Positions 36,768 to 44,193 of a DNA stretch of 64,000 nt are shown here, one piece after another. The DNA lies in the NCBI RefSeq assembly GCF_900111485.1, contig NZ_FOIC01000008.1:1-64000 (forward strand), written 5' to 3'. The notes beneath the pieces are model-generated. The model was given only the letters and a program-made list of their open reading frames with translations. It did not search any database and had not been told where the DNA came from. The position numbers and the translations under genes were made by a program. Each line of letters starts with the position of its first letter. The stretch's first letter is position 1. The DNA is from Natrinema hispanicum. GTDB lineage: Archaea > Halobacteriota > Halobacteria > Halobacteriales > Natrialbaceae.

Positions 36768-37241
36768 TCAGTCCGGTAGGTATCGGACGCTCATCACGCC
36801 GTCGGCTGCCGAACATCGCACCTCTACGCGAACCGCTTCGAGTCGGGCCGCCCGCGCGATCGTCTCGTCGTCCTCGAGGACGTCCTGGGCTGCTGCCTCG
36901 AGGTCGTCTTCGGGGAGACAGAACACATGCAGTTCACCCGTCCCGGCGCGCTCTTCTTGGATCAGGTCGCCGACCTCGGCGTCGGCTGCCAGCGCCTTTT
37001 CGTGCTGGGTCGGCTCGAGATCGCTATCGACCAACTCGATCGAGCGCCGTTCCGCGACGTCGATCACTTCCCACGCAATCTCCAGGGGCGGTTCCGGTGC
37101 GACGGTCGCCTCGAGGACGTCGTAGACCTCGAGGTCGGGATTTGACGCGAGGGGGTGGACCTGTGCGGTCTCGACGTCGCGGACGACCGCCGACTCTGGC
37201 TCGGCGTGCGTGACGACGAACGTCCCCGTCTTTTCGCTCAT
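36768..37241 (-). CDS. DUF5812 family protein
   Basis: 157-residue acidic soluble protein. The N-terminal MSEKTGTFVVTHAEPESAVVRD is the family start; an OB-like beta-rich first half (LEVYDVLEATVAPEPPLEI) precedes a helical C-terminal half (DLEAAAQDVLEDDETIARAARLE). I recognise it as haloarchaeal DUF5812, function unknown. It sits next to secF, and is the last gene before GC content and gene order change sharply. Confidence 0.78.
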   Translation of the reverse strand: MSEKTGTFVVTHAEPESAVVRDVETAQVHPLASNPDLEVYDVLEATVAPEPPLEIAWEVIDVAERRSIELVDSDLEPTQHEKALAADAEVGDLIQEERAGTGELHVFCLPEDDLEAAAQDVLEDDETIARAARLEAVRVEVRCSAADGVMSVRYLPD

Positions 37242-37304
37242 GGGCGCTCGTTGGTGGTGGATGGATTTCGGGGTTTCGGCTTTGGGTCGTGTGGCTGTGC
37301 GAGC

Positions 37305-37385
37305 GCCCACCTACTGCTACGGTGGCACAATAGCGGCGATCACCGTGGAACGCAGCACGCACCGCTCTCGATCGACTCGGGGTTT
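37305..37385 (+). pseudogene. 3' fragment of a nuclease-like gene
   Basis: The frame reads HLLLRWHNSGDHRGTQHAPLSIDSGF, closely matching the C-terminal end (LPLLRWHGGGDHRGTEQAK) of the broken nuclease gene at 38303-38687. At DNA level 37314-37351 and 38613-38650 agree in about 31 of 38 bases. No start or catalytic part is present, so this is a leftover piece of a second copy. Confidence 0.65.
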
Positions 37386-37414
37386 CGCAAAACGGTAATG
37401 GGGGGTGGGGGATA

Positions 37415-37433
37415 CCTCCGGATGTTCCGGAGG
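37415..37433. terminator. Perfect 8-bp hairpin at the core/island junction
   Basis: CCTCCGGA at 37415-37422, loop TGT, then TCCGGAGG at 37426-37433. A T-rich run (ATTGTTTTC) follows at about 37440-37447. It looks like a transcript-end hairpin for a lost gene. Confidence 0.45.
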
Positions 37434-37689
37434 CAATTCATTGTTTTCGGTAATTCCTGTTAGTTGTTACGGTACCTATCATTCGGCCAACAGGGTTATT
37501 TCAACACACTGCAAATCCGTAGATGGCGGAGGGATCATTCCGTCAATGCGAGATCGACTCCGATCGACTTCGAGACAGACGGACTCTCTCCGCGCACCTG
37601 GGATCGATCCACCGTCAATAGCCACATCATCACCGATCCCAGACCCACCCGATTGATACATTTCCTCTCGGATGGGGGCTCAAACGCTG

Positions 37690-37870
37690 GCCTCTGGCCG
37701 GCGTTTCTCGAACGAAAACCGAACTCAGTAGTGACGACACGCGCGGTTTCAACATCGAACGGCACCGTTCGCGTCGACAGCGTCTCGGCAGCTCCCAGCG
37801 CTGCTTGCGTGTGAGTTCATCGCGCTCGAGGACCTGGCGGGCAGCCTGGACGCACTTCGGAAGCGAGCTA
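37690..37870 (-). pseudogene. DUF7692 gene remnant, copy A
   Basis: On the minus strand the sequence reads VQAARQVLERDELTRKQRWEL and, after a frameshift, AETLSTRTVPFDVETARVVTTEF. This is the C-terminal half of a haloarchaeal DUF7692 protein, a small family often near integrases. Its N-terminal half is missing, cut off by the HTH-type ORF that starts at 37805. A second broken copy lies at 39571-39832. Confidence 0.6.
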
Positions 37871-38173
37871 CGGGATATAGAGGCCGAAATCGAAGGAATC
37901 CCTCCGACGAACTACCGATACAACACGAAAGAGGCCAGCGATTGGAGTTGGTCGGATTACGGAGAGGAAACCGACGATATGGAGGCCGACGAATCGGCCC
38001 GAATGACGGCAATCTGGACGGTGATCCAGTGCAAACAGGAGGGAATGAGCGACCGTGAAACCGCCAAATTCGTGCCGTACAGCCATGAATGGGTCAATTC
38101 TCGATGGAAGGAGTACCAGAAAGAAGGAAAGCACACAGAGGCACTTAGCAAAGTCGAGGAGAGAATCGCATGA
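37805..38173 (+). CDS. Helix-turn-helix-like hypothetical protein
   Basis: Up to 122 residues. The part from about residue 15 (WTHFGSELRDIEAEIEGIPP) looks like real protein. The C-terminal region ARMTAIWTVIQCKQEGMSDRETAKFVPYSHEWVNSRWKEYQ is a clear helix-turn-helix pattern, of the kind that recognises phage or element DNA. The start is uncertain: TTG at 37805 is the only start that includes the whole frame and the 5' end overlaps the DUF7692 remnant, so the N-terminus may have been replaced. An ATG at 37979 would leave the HTH part. Function unknown. Confidence 0.5.
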   Translation: MRVSSSRSRTWRAAWTHFGSELRDIEAEIEGIPPTNYRYNTKEASDWSWSDYGEETDDMEADESARMTAIWTVIQCKQEGMSDRETAKFVPYSHEWVNSRWKEYQKEGKHTEALSKVEERIA

Positions 38174-38278
38174 CTGCGTCGGGTTGCATAGGTGGTAAGC
38201 GCATTCACATCCCCTTTAGTCACAGCCCACAGCCTGCTCCGCTCCCGATGGGCGCGCGGCTTGGGGGCAGCGGAGGCG

Positions 38279-38287
38279 TATATATAA
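38279..38287 (+). promoter_or_regulatory. Strong TATA box
   Basis: TATATATAA lies about 25-30 bp before the GTG cluster at 38303-38312 that would start the broken nuclease gene. The GC-rich palindromic stretch CGCGCAACGCGCG (38290-38302) follows. Confidence 0.5.
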
Positions 38288-38302
38288 CAGCGCGCAACGC
38301 GC

Positions 38303-38687
38303 GTGGTGCGCGTGAATTGCTCGAAACGAGCCAACCACTTTGGGACGGCCGTCGAGAAACGGATGGCCGAGAAGCGACGATTCGATCTCGAGCGGGCACG
38401 ACGCGAGGTTCGGCAACGGGACTCCCGTCGAGATCAAATCAACGATGCACAAACACGCCAACGGCCAGCCCGGCAACTGGAAGGTCTACCGGAAATACCA
38501 TGAGAAGTTCCGGCGGCACGACGGCTGGTACTGTTTTGTCGTTTACCGGCCACATGGGCGCTCAGGACTGACGATCCTCCAGAACAAGATGGTCCGCTCG
38601 AGCGATCTCCCCTTGCTTCGGTGGCACGGTGGTGGCGATCACCGCGGAACCGAACAAGCGAAGATTTCGATCAGTGCTATATTTTAG
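38303..38687 (+). pseudogene. PD-(D/E)xK nuclease-like gene with one frameshift
   Basis: The first part reads NHFGTAVEKRMAEKRRFDLER in one frame and, from about 38395, HDARFGNGTPVEIKSTMHKHANGQ continues in another, followed by WYCFVVYRPHGRSG and LPLLRWHGGGDHRGTEQAK. GTAVE, D/ARFGNGTPVEIK and the spacing are those of a PD-(D/E)xK active site of the Holliday-junction-resolvase or restriction-endonuclease type (inference). The family seems haloarchaeal and is common in integrated elements. A single frameshift makes it a pseudogene. Confidence 0.6.
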
Positions 38688-38739
38688 CGATCTGTCTTAC
38701 TTCAGCGATTTTATAGCACATAGGTAATTTTTTCGAAAC

Positions 38740-39543
38740 ATGAATCGGCGAACTGCAGGTGTTATAATTGGAATGTTGACAGTGGTTTGTCTTGGACTTG
38801 TATTTTCCATCGTATATCCGCCCTCAACTACAGAGTTAGACTATCGTGATCCGTTCACTTCTCCTGAGACCAGTGAGTATGAACTGTCCGGTGAAATAGT
38901 CGTTGACGGAGAACTACTGGTCGAATTGGAGGCGACCGTGACAGCCAATGGATCGCGGTATCGGTCTATAGGGTCAGATGAGGATCTTACTGAGTCGTAT
39001 CAAGAATCTCCTGGCGAAGACAAATATATACGAATGAAGGTAAGAGACGGTTCAGTTGACCAGCGAATAGAGCAGATAGAAAACGACGATGATCGGAAAT
39101 TGATTCGTGAAGATCGCGCCGATGAAGAAGTTATCCTTGTGATATTAGAAAACACGACGGAAGATCAAGCGGATAATATCATAACAAATATAGAACTATT
39201 CACCAACGTCCTCCAAAGCACGAAGTATCGGCAGGTAGATGAAACGGCCGAGAACCGCGTATACGAGCCTCAAGACGGATGGTTTGGTGGCCACCGTTTT
39301 CGCCCTTACCGAATTACTGATTCAGCCGGTCAAGTGATCGTTGACAAAGATTCGTACGAAGTCAAATCCGCAAACGTCTCTTGGGATCGCACCTCGGATA
39401 CCGAAACCTACGCTCAGTACCTAATAAATAGAGTAATTGCCGACGAAACGGAGACCATAGATCTGAGATTCGAATCAGACACAGATGTCGCCGAGACGGA
39501 AGTCCCTCAGTGGGTCGAAAATGCACAAGAGGAAGCTAAATAA
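38740..39543 (+). CDS. Membrane-anchored hypothetical protein
   Basis: 267-residue protein with an N-terminal membrane anchor (AGVIIGMLTVVCLGLVFSIVY), and the rest acidic and predicted outside the cell. No known domain is recognised. The outside part has LolA/LppX-like character: YELSGEIVVDGELLVELEATV at the start, a mid part rich in charged residues, and EVKSANVSWDRTSDTETYAQYLIN later. AT-rich codon use differs from the core genes, which fits transfer. A promoter-like TTTTATAGCAC lies at about 38711. Function unknown. Confidence 0.6.
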   Translation: MNRRTAGVIIGMLTVVCLGLVFSIVYPPSTTELDYRDPFTSPETSEYELSGEIVVDGELLVELEATVTANGSRYRSIGSDEDLTESYQESPGEDKYIRMKVRDGSVDQRIEQIENDDDRKLIREDRADEEVILVILENTTEDQADNIITNIELFTNVLQSTKYRQVDETAENRVYEPQDGWFGGHRFRPYRITDSAGQVIVDKDSYEVKSANVSWDRTSDTETYAQYLINRVIADETETIDLRFESDTDVAETEVPQWVENAQEEAK

Positions 39544-39570
39544 GAGAGATTTTGCGTTATAGACGCGAGA

Positions 39571-39832
39571 TCAGTCTCTTTCTATAGTTACCGACTGTTG
39601 AACCTCAAAGCTCGTCACCTTCGTTGACAGCGTCTCGGCGATCTCTTGGCGCTGCTCGTGAGTGAGATCGTCGCGCTCGAGGACCTGTTTTGCGCTGTGA
39701 CGAGACGAGGGACATCTTCGCAGGCCGAGACGACGGCTTTCGTCTTGTTACAGTCGTAGAAGTCGGCTGCTCGCTCGATTGCATCCTCGCGATAGGCGTA
39801 GTTGCCATCGTCTCGAGCAGGTCGCTTTCGCG
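39571..39832 (-). pseudogene. DUF7692 gene remnant, copy B
   Basis: The minus strand reads DGNYAYREDAIERAADFYDC and NKTKAVVSACEDVPRLVTAQ, then, after a frameshift near 39695, KQVLERDDLTHEQRQEIAET and LSTKVTSFEVQQSVTIERD to a TGA at 39571. It is close to a whole DUF7692 protein but lacks a clear start and is frameshifted. Copy A at 37690-37870 shares the C-terminal half. Confidence 0.62.
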
Positions 39833-39844
39833 TTCACAGAGCGC

Positions 39845-39909
39845 CCTGCCGGATTCGAACCACGCCGACGGCTCGCTTCGCTCGCCGTCGTCTCGTTCGA
39901 ACCGGCAGG
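39845..39909. repeat. tRNA-T-arm-like inverted repeat (probable att site)
   Basis: CCTGCCGGATTCGAAC is followed 35 bases later by GTTCGAACCGGCAGG, a near-perfect inverted repeat, with an inner CGACGGC/GCCGTCG hairpin. The minus strand reads GTTCGAATCCGGCAGGGCGC, the look of a tRNA 3' end. It lies about 160 bp before the integrase start, the usual place for an attL/attR made of a tRNA 3' end. No whole tRNA with this end is in the window. Confidence 0.55.
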
Positions 39910-40071
39910 ACAGCATGTACTCGCGGCTCACGAGGTGTTCGCCGCGAGAAACATGGGCCCTGCCGGGGAACATCCAGAATCTTCGGGGCCCTCAGCCAGC
40001 TGTTGGTAGACGTGAGAAGCGCTCAGAAGCGCGTTTAGAAATCGCTCGTCATCGGCCTTCAGTGAGAGATC

Positions 40072-41085
40072 ATGACAGACAACCTCGAACCCCTCGCACC
40101 AGCAAAGGGGATGCAGATGTACCTCGACGAACGGAGTCACGAACTCGCGGACGCGACGATCCAATCTCACCGGTATCGGCTCAAGCAGTTCGTGCAGTGG
40201 TGTGAAGAAGACGGTATCGACAATCTCAACGAGTTCACTGGGCGAGACATCCACCGATTCCGCGTCAAACGCAGAAACGAAGACGAGCTCGCAACTGCCA
40301 GCATGAAGGGGCAGCTCGCTACCCTGAGAATGTTCTTCCGCTTCTGTGCCACGATCGATGCAGTCGAACCAGGACTCGACGAGAAGATCATTCTTCCAAC
40401 GACGACCGAGGAGGATGCTCGCTCCGAATTGCTGAATCCTGAACGAGCTCAGAAGGTACTCCAGTTTCTTGACCAATACCGCTACGCGCGTTTAGAACAT
40501 GCGCTAATAGAGGTCCTCTGGCACACTGGGCTTCGTATCGGCGCAGCGATTGGGCTCGATATTGGAGACTACAACGCTGACGAGCAGTACCTCACACTTG
40601 TCCACCGACCCGAGGAGGGGACCTCACTCAAGAACGGGCGAAAGAGCGAACGACTTGTCGCACTGAGTGATCCAGTCTGCGAGGTATTAGATGACTGGCT
40701 CTCGGTCAATCATCCGAGGGTCGTTGATCAGTACGACCGAAAGCCGCTGTTTGCGACGAAAATCGATCGCTTGAGTCGGACTCGTGGTCGGACGATTATC
40801 TACCAGTACACGCGCCCGTGCGTCTACACCGATAGCTGTCCTCACGATCGGGATCTGGACAGCTGTGATGCCCTACCTACTGAGCATTCACACGCGTGTC
40901 CTTCCTCGTTGAGCCCTCATCCAGTCCGACGGGGCGCTATCACCCATTTTCTCAAATCTGACGTTCCTGAAAATATTGTCAGCGACCGAATGGATTGCAG
41001 CGAGGCGGTTCTTGAACGCCATTATGACCAGCGATCAGATCGTGAGAAACTACGGCAGCGACGACGCTATCTCCCTAATAATTGA
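40072..41085 (+). CDS. Tyrosine recombinase/integrase
   Basis: 337-residue phage-type integrase. The N-terminal SAM-like core-binding domain is about residues 10-95 (LDERSHELADATIQSHRYRLKQF). The catalytic domain has box I HTGLRIGAAIGL (Arg near 154), HPVRRGAITH (His and Arg near 283-287) and the nucleophile in LERHYDQ (Tyr near 317). A Cys/His cluster (CVYTDSCPHDRDLDSCDAL, HACPSS) inserted before box II is typical of haloarchaeal integrases and may bind zinc. It is intact and next to a probable att site; it probably drove integration of the island. The small membrane-protein remnant follows 21 bp later. Confidence 0.9.
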   Translation: MTDNLEPLAPAKGMQMYLDERSHELADATIQSHRYRLKQFVQWCEEDGIDNLNEFTGRDIHRFRVKRRNEDELATASMKGQLATLRMFFRFCATIDAVEPGLDEKIILPTTTEEDARSELLNPERAQKVLQFLDQYRYARLEHALIEVLWHTGLRIGAAIGLDIGDYNADEQYLTLVHRPEEGTSLKNGRKSERLVALSDPVCEVLDDWLSVNHPRVVDQYDRKPLFATKIDRLSRTRGRTIIYQYTRPCVYTDSCPHDRDLDSCDALPTEHSHACPSSLSPHPVRRGAITHFLKSDVPENIVSDRMDCSEAVLERHYDQRSDREKLRQRRRYLPNN

Positions 41086-41106
41086 ACCTTGGACTGAATT
41101 GGTTTA

Positions 41107-41292
41107 ATGACTATCCTACGATTTCACCAATTTGCGATCCTGCTGACTGGTGTGGGGCTATTTACAGTTGGCGTGCTTGGCATTACGGGCAACTTCTCAA
41201 TATAGACGGTATTGATGCTACTGATCCTCACTGTGGTGTCATTGGTGTCGTTTTATTTGGGGCAAATTTCTGCGTCCCAATACCGCCAGTGA
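41107..41292 (+). pseudogene. Small two-TM membrane protein with an internal TAG
   Basis: One frame runs from ATG 41107 to TGA at 41290 and is broken by TAG at 41203. Both halves are strongly hydrophobic (FAILLTGVGLFTVGVLGITG; VLMLLILTVVSLVSFYLGQ), which is what a 61-residue two-TM protein would look like. The end QISASQYRQ is repeated as QIFAPQYRK before a stop at about 46795-46818, in a second copy lacking the rest. The stop may be a single point mutation. Confidence 0.55.
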
Positions 41293-41315
41293 TCAGAGCT
41301 ATCTGTTATGTGTAG
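41263..41315 (+). repeat. 53-bp direct repeat, left copy
   Basis: Shares about 44 of 53 bases with 46792-46844 in the same orientation. It covers the last codons of the small membrane gene and its 3' flank. Together the two copies enclose the block with the Mrr-like endonuclease, the rhomboid-like protein and three mobile elements. Confidence 0.75.
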
Positions 41316-41676
41316 ATCCGTATTGACAGATGAGAAATCTACCAACCAGAGTACAGCTACAAAGAGGCGTGATGAATTGAGGTGCATATTCAGCACAGAA
41401 AGAAGAACCACGACAGCCCAGATATCGCCGGGACCGGGGGCGAGCCCTCGATCCCTGGCAGAGGGAGTTGGCAGGTAATATCCTCCTCTAAATCATTTAC
41501 ATCCGGGTCCGAAATAAAAGCGTCTGGCTGAGGGAGATTGAACACATCCACACAACCAGACATTTTCCTTATCAGACCAACGCTTTAGCTTCAACTCTCA
41601 CACCAGTCGGGAAGTACCGATATTTGGTATACATCTAAGACAGAGGATTAATAGACTGTTTGTTCTAAGAACACCC
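41316..41676. other. 361-bp region without a gene
   Basis: I see no coding frame, tRNA or hairpin that I would support. It is AT-rich before the endonuclease start (TTTGGTATACATCTAAGACAG near 41623). The 41380-41395 sequence (GCATATTCAGCAC) recurs at 46728 and near 45775 (inverted). Confidence 0.4.
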
Positions 41677-42786
41677 ATGAATGCTACAGAAATAAAGCAG
41701 ACACTTGAGCAGATACGTGACGCTGATGAGACTGGTACTTCTACAGAGTTTGCCCGAGAATCAATTACCCAGTTTCTGACCGCACTTGGATATGAAGATG
41801 AGAATATCCACTGGGAAGTTGCACTACCTTCAGAAAAGTCCGATAGTGGTCGGTATCGGCCGGACGCTATTATTGCAAAAAGTTCGGATACCCGTCCTTG
41901 GCTCGCAATTGATTCATATAATTTTGTAAACCAGGATCCCCCCACATATGGGAAACTAGATGGATATGGCCAACGGAGTGAAACATTCGAATATTTAACA
42001 GATATTATGACTACAAATGCATCACTAAGTGTGGTCATATCTGATGAAATTATAGCATATTCTGTCAATTCAAAGAATATGGATGGATTTATTTCAGACC
42101 ATACACAGATAAAACATCTAGATGATTTAGATGAGTTCATAGGAGATATAATAGACAAACTGTCTCCACCGGACAGTTTACCTACAGAACAAACGGACTG
42201 GGATATTTTTGGACCATCAAAAATTGAGTCAGATTATTTTGAAATGTCGTTAGAAAGTTATGAATCTGGTCTTGAAGCGACAATATCTGGAGTAGGTAGT
42301 AAGGATAAAGAAGATAAGCAAAGCACTAATAACAAGGGAGATTTATTAGAAAATCTAACTAAACATATAATAGGGTCAACAAGTGGTGTTATTGTGAGAG
42401 AATCGAATAGATATACTAAAAGAGGAGAATATGATCTAATATTAGAGAGGAACGGAGAAGAAGCACATCCTGTGTTTGATGAATTTGATCGGTTTATACC
42501 AGTTGAATGCAAAAACGTTCCAGACGATTCTGTTGGGACAGACGACGTGAATCATTTTATACGGAAGGTGAGATGTAGTGGATGCAAAGCTGGAATCCTA
42601 GTGACTACAGGAACAGTTTCAGGAGATCGTGGTAAGTATGCTTTATCTAGCATTCGTGATTCTTTTGAGAATCAGGGAATAACGATAGCAGTCATAAGAA
42701 ATAGCGAACTTCAGGAATTAAAGACCGGGAGGACTTTCCCTGAGCTCCTTGACGATTGGATTTTCGATTTACGATTTCCGAAATGA
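41677..42786 (+). CDS. Mrr-like restriction endonuclease
   Basis: 369-residue protein. The N-terminal 170 residues resemble type I HsdR N-term-like sequence (TQFLTALGYEDENIHWEVAL; YRPDAII, WLAIDSYNF), and the C-terminal domain carries the PD-(D/E)xK core GDLLENLTKHI, RGEYDLIL, FIPVECKN (Glu/Lys at about 275-277) and GILVTTGTVSGD. Mrr proteins cut modified DNA. No methylase adjoins, which fits a modification-dependent (type IV) enzyme; alternatively it is an orphan. Codon use is AT-rich, indicating transfer. The ATG at 41677 starts MNATEIKQTLEQIRDADE. Confidence 0.72.
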   Translation: MNATEIKQTLEQIRDADETGTSTEFARESITQFLTALGYEDENIHWEVALPSEKSDSGRYRPDAIIAKSSDTRPWLAIDSYNFVNQDPPTYGKLDGYGQRSETFEYLTDIMTTNASLSVVISDEIIAYSVNSKNMDGFISDHTQIKHLDDLDEFIGDIIDKLSPPDSLPTEQTDWDIFGPSKIESDYFEMSLESYESGLEATISGVGSKDKEDKQSTNNKGDLLENLTKHIIGSTSGVIVRESNRYTKRGEYDLILERNGEEAHPVFDEFDRFIPVECKNVPDDSVGTDDVNHFIRKVRCSGCKAGILVTTGTVSGDRGKYALSSIRDSFENQGITIAVIRNSELQELKTGRTFPELLDDWIFDLRFPK

Positions 42787-42962
42787 TACAACTATAATAT
42801 GGGGTTGGGATAGAATCAGCCTCGTAGTGAGGGTGTCATAGAATATTTCCCATACAAAACAGGAATCGCTCAGTTCAGAGGATGTGTTCAGCACCTCGTT
42901 CCTGTCTGATTCTGAGTAGATGATTGCCCGATGTGATACAGCATTCAGACGCATTTGACGAA

Positions 42963-43085
42963 TTAAGTATTTGTAGCAATATATGCGAAAACACCAGCCA
43001 GAACGATCAGAACTAGCATTTGTACTGTGATTAACAGTAGCCGTTCTTTGAGCCCTGTCCAAAAACTGTCCCACTCAGATGCCAT
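42963..43085 (-). CDS. 40-residue single-TM peptide inside the mobile unit
   Basis: The frame runs from ATG (43085) to TAA. The peptide begins MASEWDSFWTGLKERLLL and has one TM of about 20 residues (ITVQMLVLIVLAGVFAYIA). The N-terminal amphipathic stretch with three Trp/Phe plus one TM is the shape of small membrane toxins or pore peptides (inference). A TATA element and a palindromic operator lie in front (43093-43118), spaced for a leaderless transcript. No partner gene is in the unit. Confidence 0.55.
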   Translation of the reverse strand: MASEWDSFWTGLKERLLLITVQMLVLIVLAGVFAYIATNT

Positions 43086-43092
43086 ACCAGCA

Positions 43093-43118
43093 TGTAATCA
43101 TTAGATTACATATAAATA
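43093..43118 (-). promoter_or_regulatory. TATA box and palindromic operator of the small peptide gene
   Basis: Plus strand: TGTAATC (43093-43099), ATTA, GATTACA (43104-43110), a perfect inverted repeat. On the minus strand ATATTTATA lies directly upstream (about 43111-43118), about 29 bp before the ATG, so the palindrome sits between the TATA box and the start of the transcript, where a repressor would block it. Confidence 0.6.
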
Positions 43119-43259
43119 TTGCTAATAAATATGTATTCAGTTCCTCACGGCTGATTCGGTTATGAGACTGTGGAATAAACACTGTGATAAGAGTTCTATG
43201 ACACCCTATCGTAGTGCTAAGTTCGGGCTGCTTGGATCACCTCCCCTTTCAGTCCCCGT

Positions 43260-43314
43260 CTAGTTTAGCACCTCCGCTGGCGGTTGTCCGTTGAGTGATT
43301 GGTGTGGTCGCTGG
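43260..43314 (-). pseudogene. C-terminal fragment of another transposase
   Basis: The minus strand reads QRPHQSLNGQPPAEVLN then stop, the last part of an integrase-core transposase. It is cut by the left end of the IS6-family element at 43315. Its upstream part is not found on the other side of the IS6 element. Confidence 0.55.
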
Positions 43315-44075
43315 GCACTGCTAGATTGAACCCCTCTGTTTGAGGGCTTCAACTGGCGGTTGATTGTCGAGTGCTTGATGACTGCGGTGGTGGTTGTAGT
43401 AGGCGGTGTAGGCAGTCAGCCAGCGCTTGGCGCTGGTCTGACTGCCGTTCCATGTTTTGTGGAACCGCTCGATTCGCATCGTATAGGTCTGAAAGAACTT
43501 TTCAACGATGTTGCGGTCAGTGTAGTTGAAATCGCCGTTGAGATTAGTTCGAGCAAGGGCAGTCAGGTAGCCCATGCCATCAACGAGAAACTCCGCGTCT
43601 GCGACGCGGTGTTTCTCTTTCAGCTCCTCTAAGAACTGTTCAGCCAGGATCTCGGCCCCTGTGCTTCGAAATTCGTGCATGAGCACGACTTTCGAATCGA
43701 CATCAATTGCAGCGTAGAGCCACGCTTTCTCTTCGTTCCCGAGTTGAATCTGTTTCTCATCGACCGCAACACGGTCCAGCTCTGCTGTGAAGTCTTGCTC
43801 GTAATAATCAGCGTAGGCTTAGTACCAGTGCTGAATCGTAGCTCGGCGTCGTTCGACGCCGAACCACTCACAGAGGTCTCGACATTCCGCTAACGAGGCT
43901 GCTCCAGCATGGGCAGCGCACGCCAGCCTGATCAGCCAGGCTGGCGTGCGCGTCCGATCGCTATCCAAAAATTCCACATCAGAAGAACCCGTTACATCGA
44001 CTTGGAGTTCTTCGAGCAGCATGTTCCCACTTCCCTCGAAGAACTCCGCTCAGTTCAACCTCAATCTAGCAGTGC
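43315..44075. mobile_element. IS6-family insertion sequence
   Basis: The left end GCACTGCTAGATTGA at 43315 is matched by TCAATCTAGCAGTGC ending at 44075. At 761 bp with one transposase gene on the minus strand it is of typical IS6 size. The flanks (GTCGCTGG and ATAGACGC) do not match as a target duplication, so recombination has occurred since insertion. Confidence 0.82.
43321..44022 (-). pseudogene. IS6-family transposase with an in-frame stop
   Basis: The frame reads 233 residues from ATG 44022 to the stop at 43321, interrupted only by TAA at 43819-43821 (after TIQHWY, before AYADYYEQDF). The DDE residues are in AAIDVDSK, FLVDGMGY and RIERFHKTW, with YYNHHRSHQAL at the C-terminus. One base change would restore it. 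The element itself is probably no longer self-mobile. Confidence 0.8.
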
Positions 44076-44193
44076 ATAGACGCGAAAAAGTCCGTCTAAA
44101 CAGGAAGACAAACGAGATAGCTCTGGTGTGCAAGAACTCCACCACTATCCGCATATCCATAATTTCATAATATTCTGTTGAGGGATTATCAAT

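Larger units (their letters stand above)
42830..43208. mobile_element. 379-bp non-autonomous mobile unit with TIRs and 8-bp target duplication
   Basis: The left end is AGGGTGTCATAGAA and the right end TTCTATGACACCCTA, inverted copies of each other. TCGTAGTG occurs directly on both sides (42822-42829 and 43209-43216), a perfect 8-bp target duplication. There is no transposase; inside is one 40-residue peptide gene on the minus strand. It is therefore a MITE-like cargo unit moved by an enzyme elsewhere. Confidence 0.8.

Noticed and set aside
39558-39580. Possible IS5 end (TAGACGCGAGATCAG) resembling 45797-45812
   Set aside because: It lies within the coding end of the DUF7692 remnant, with no matching partner end, so probably coincidence.
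41082-41315. 77-codon plus-strand frame after the integrase
   Set aside because: Another frame over the same DNA gives two clean TM helices; this one has scattered polar/Cys residues.
42769-43074. 101-codon minus-strand frame across the mobile unit's left end
   Set aside because: It spans the element boundary and overlaps the 40-residue ORF in another frame; composition is not protein-like.
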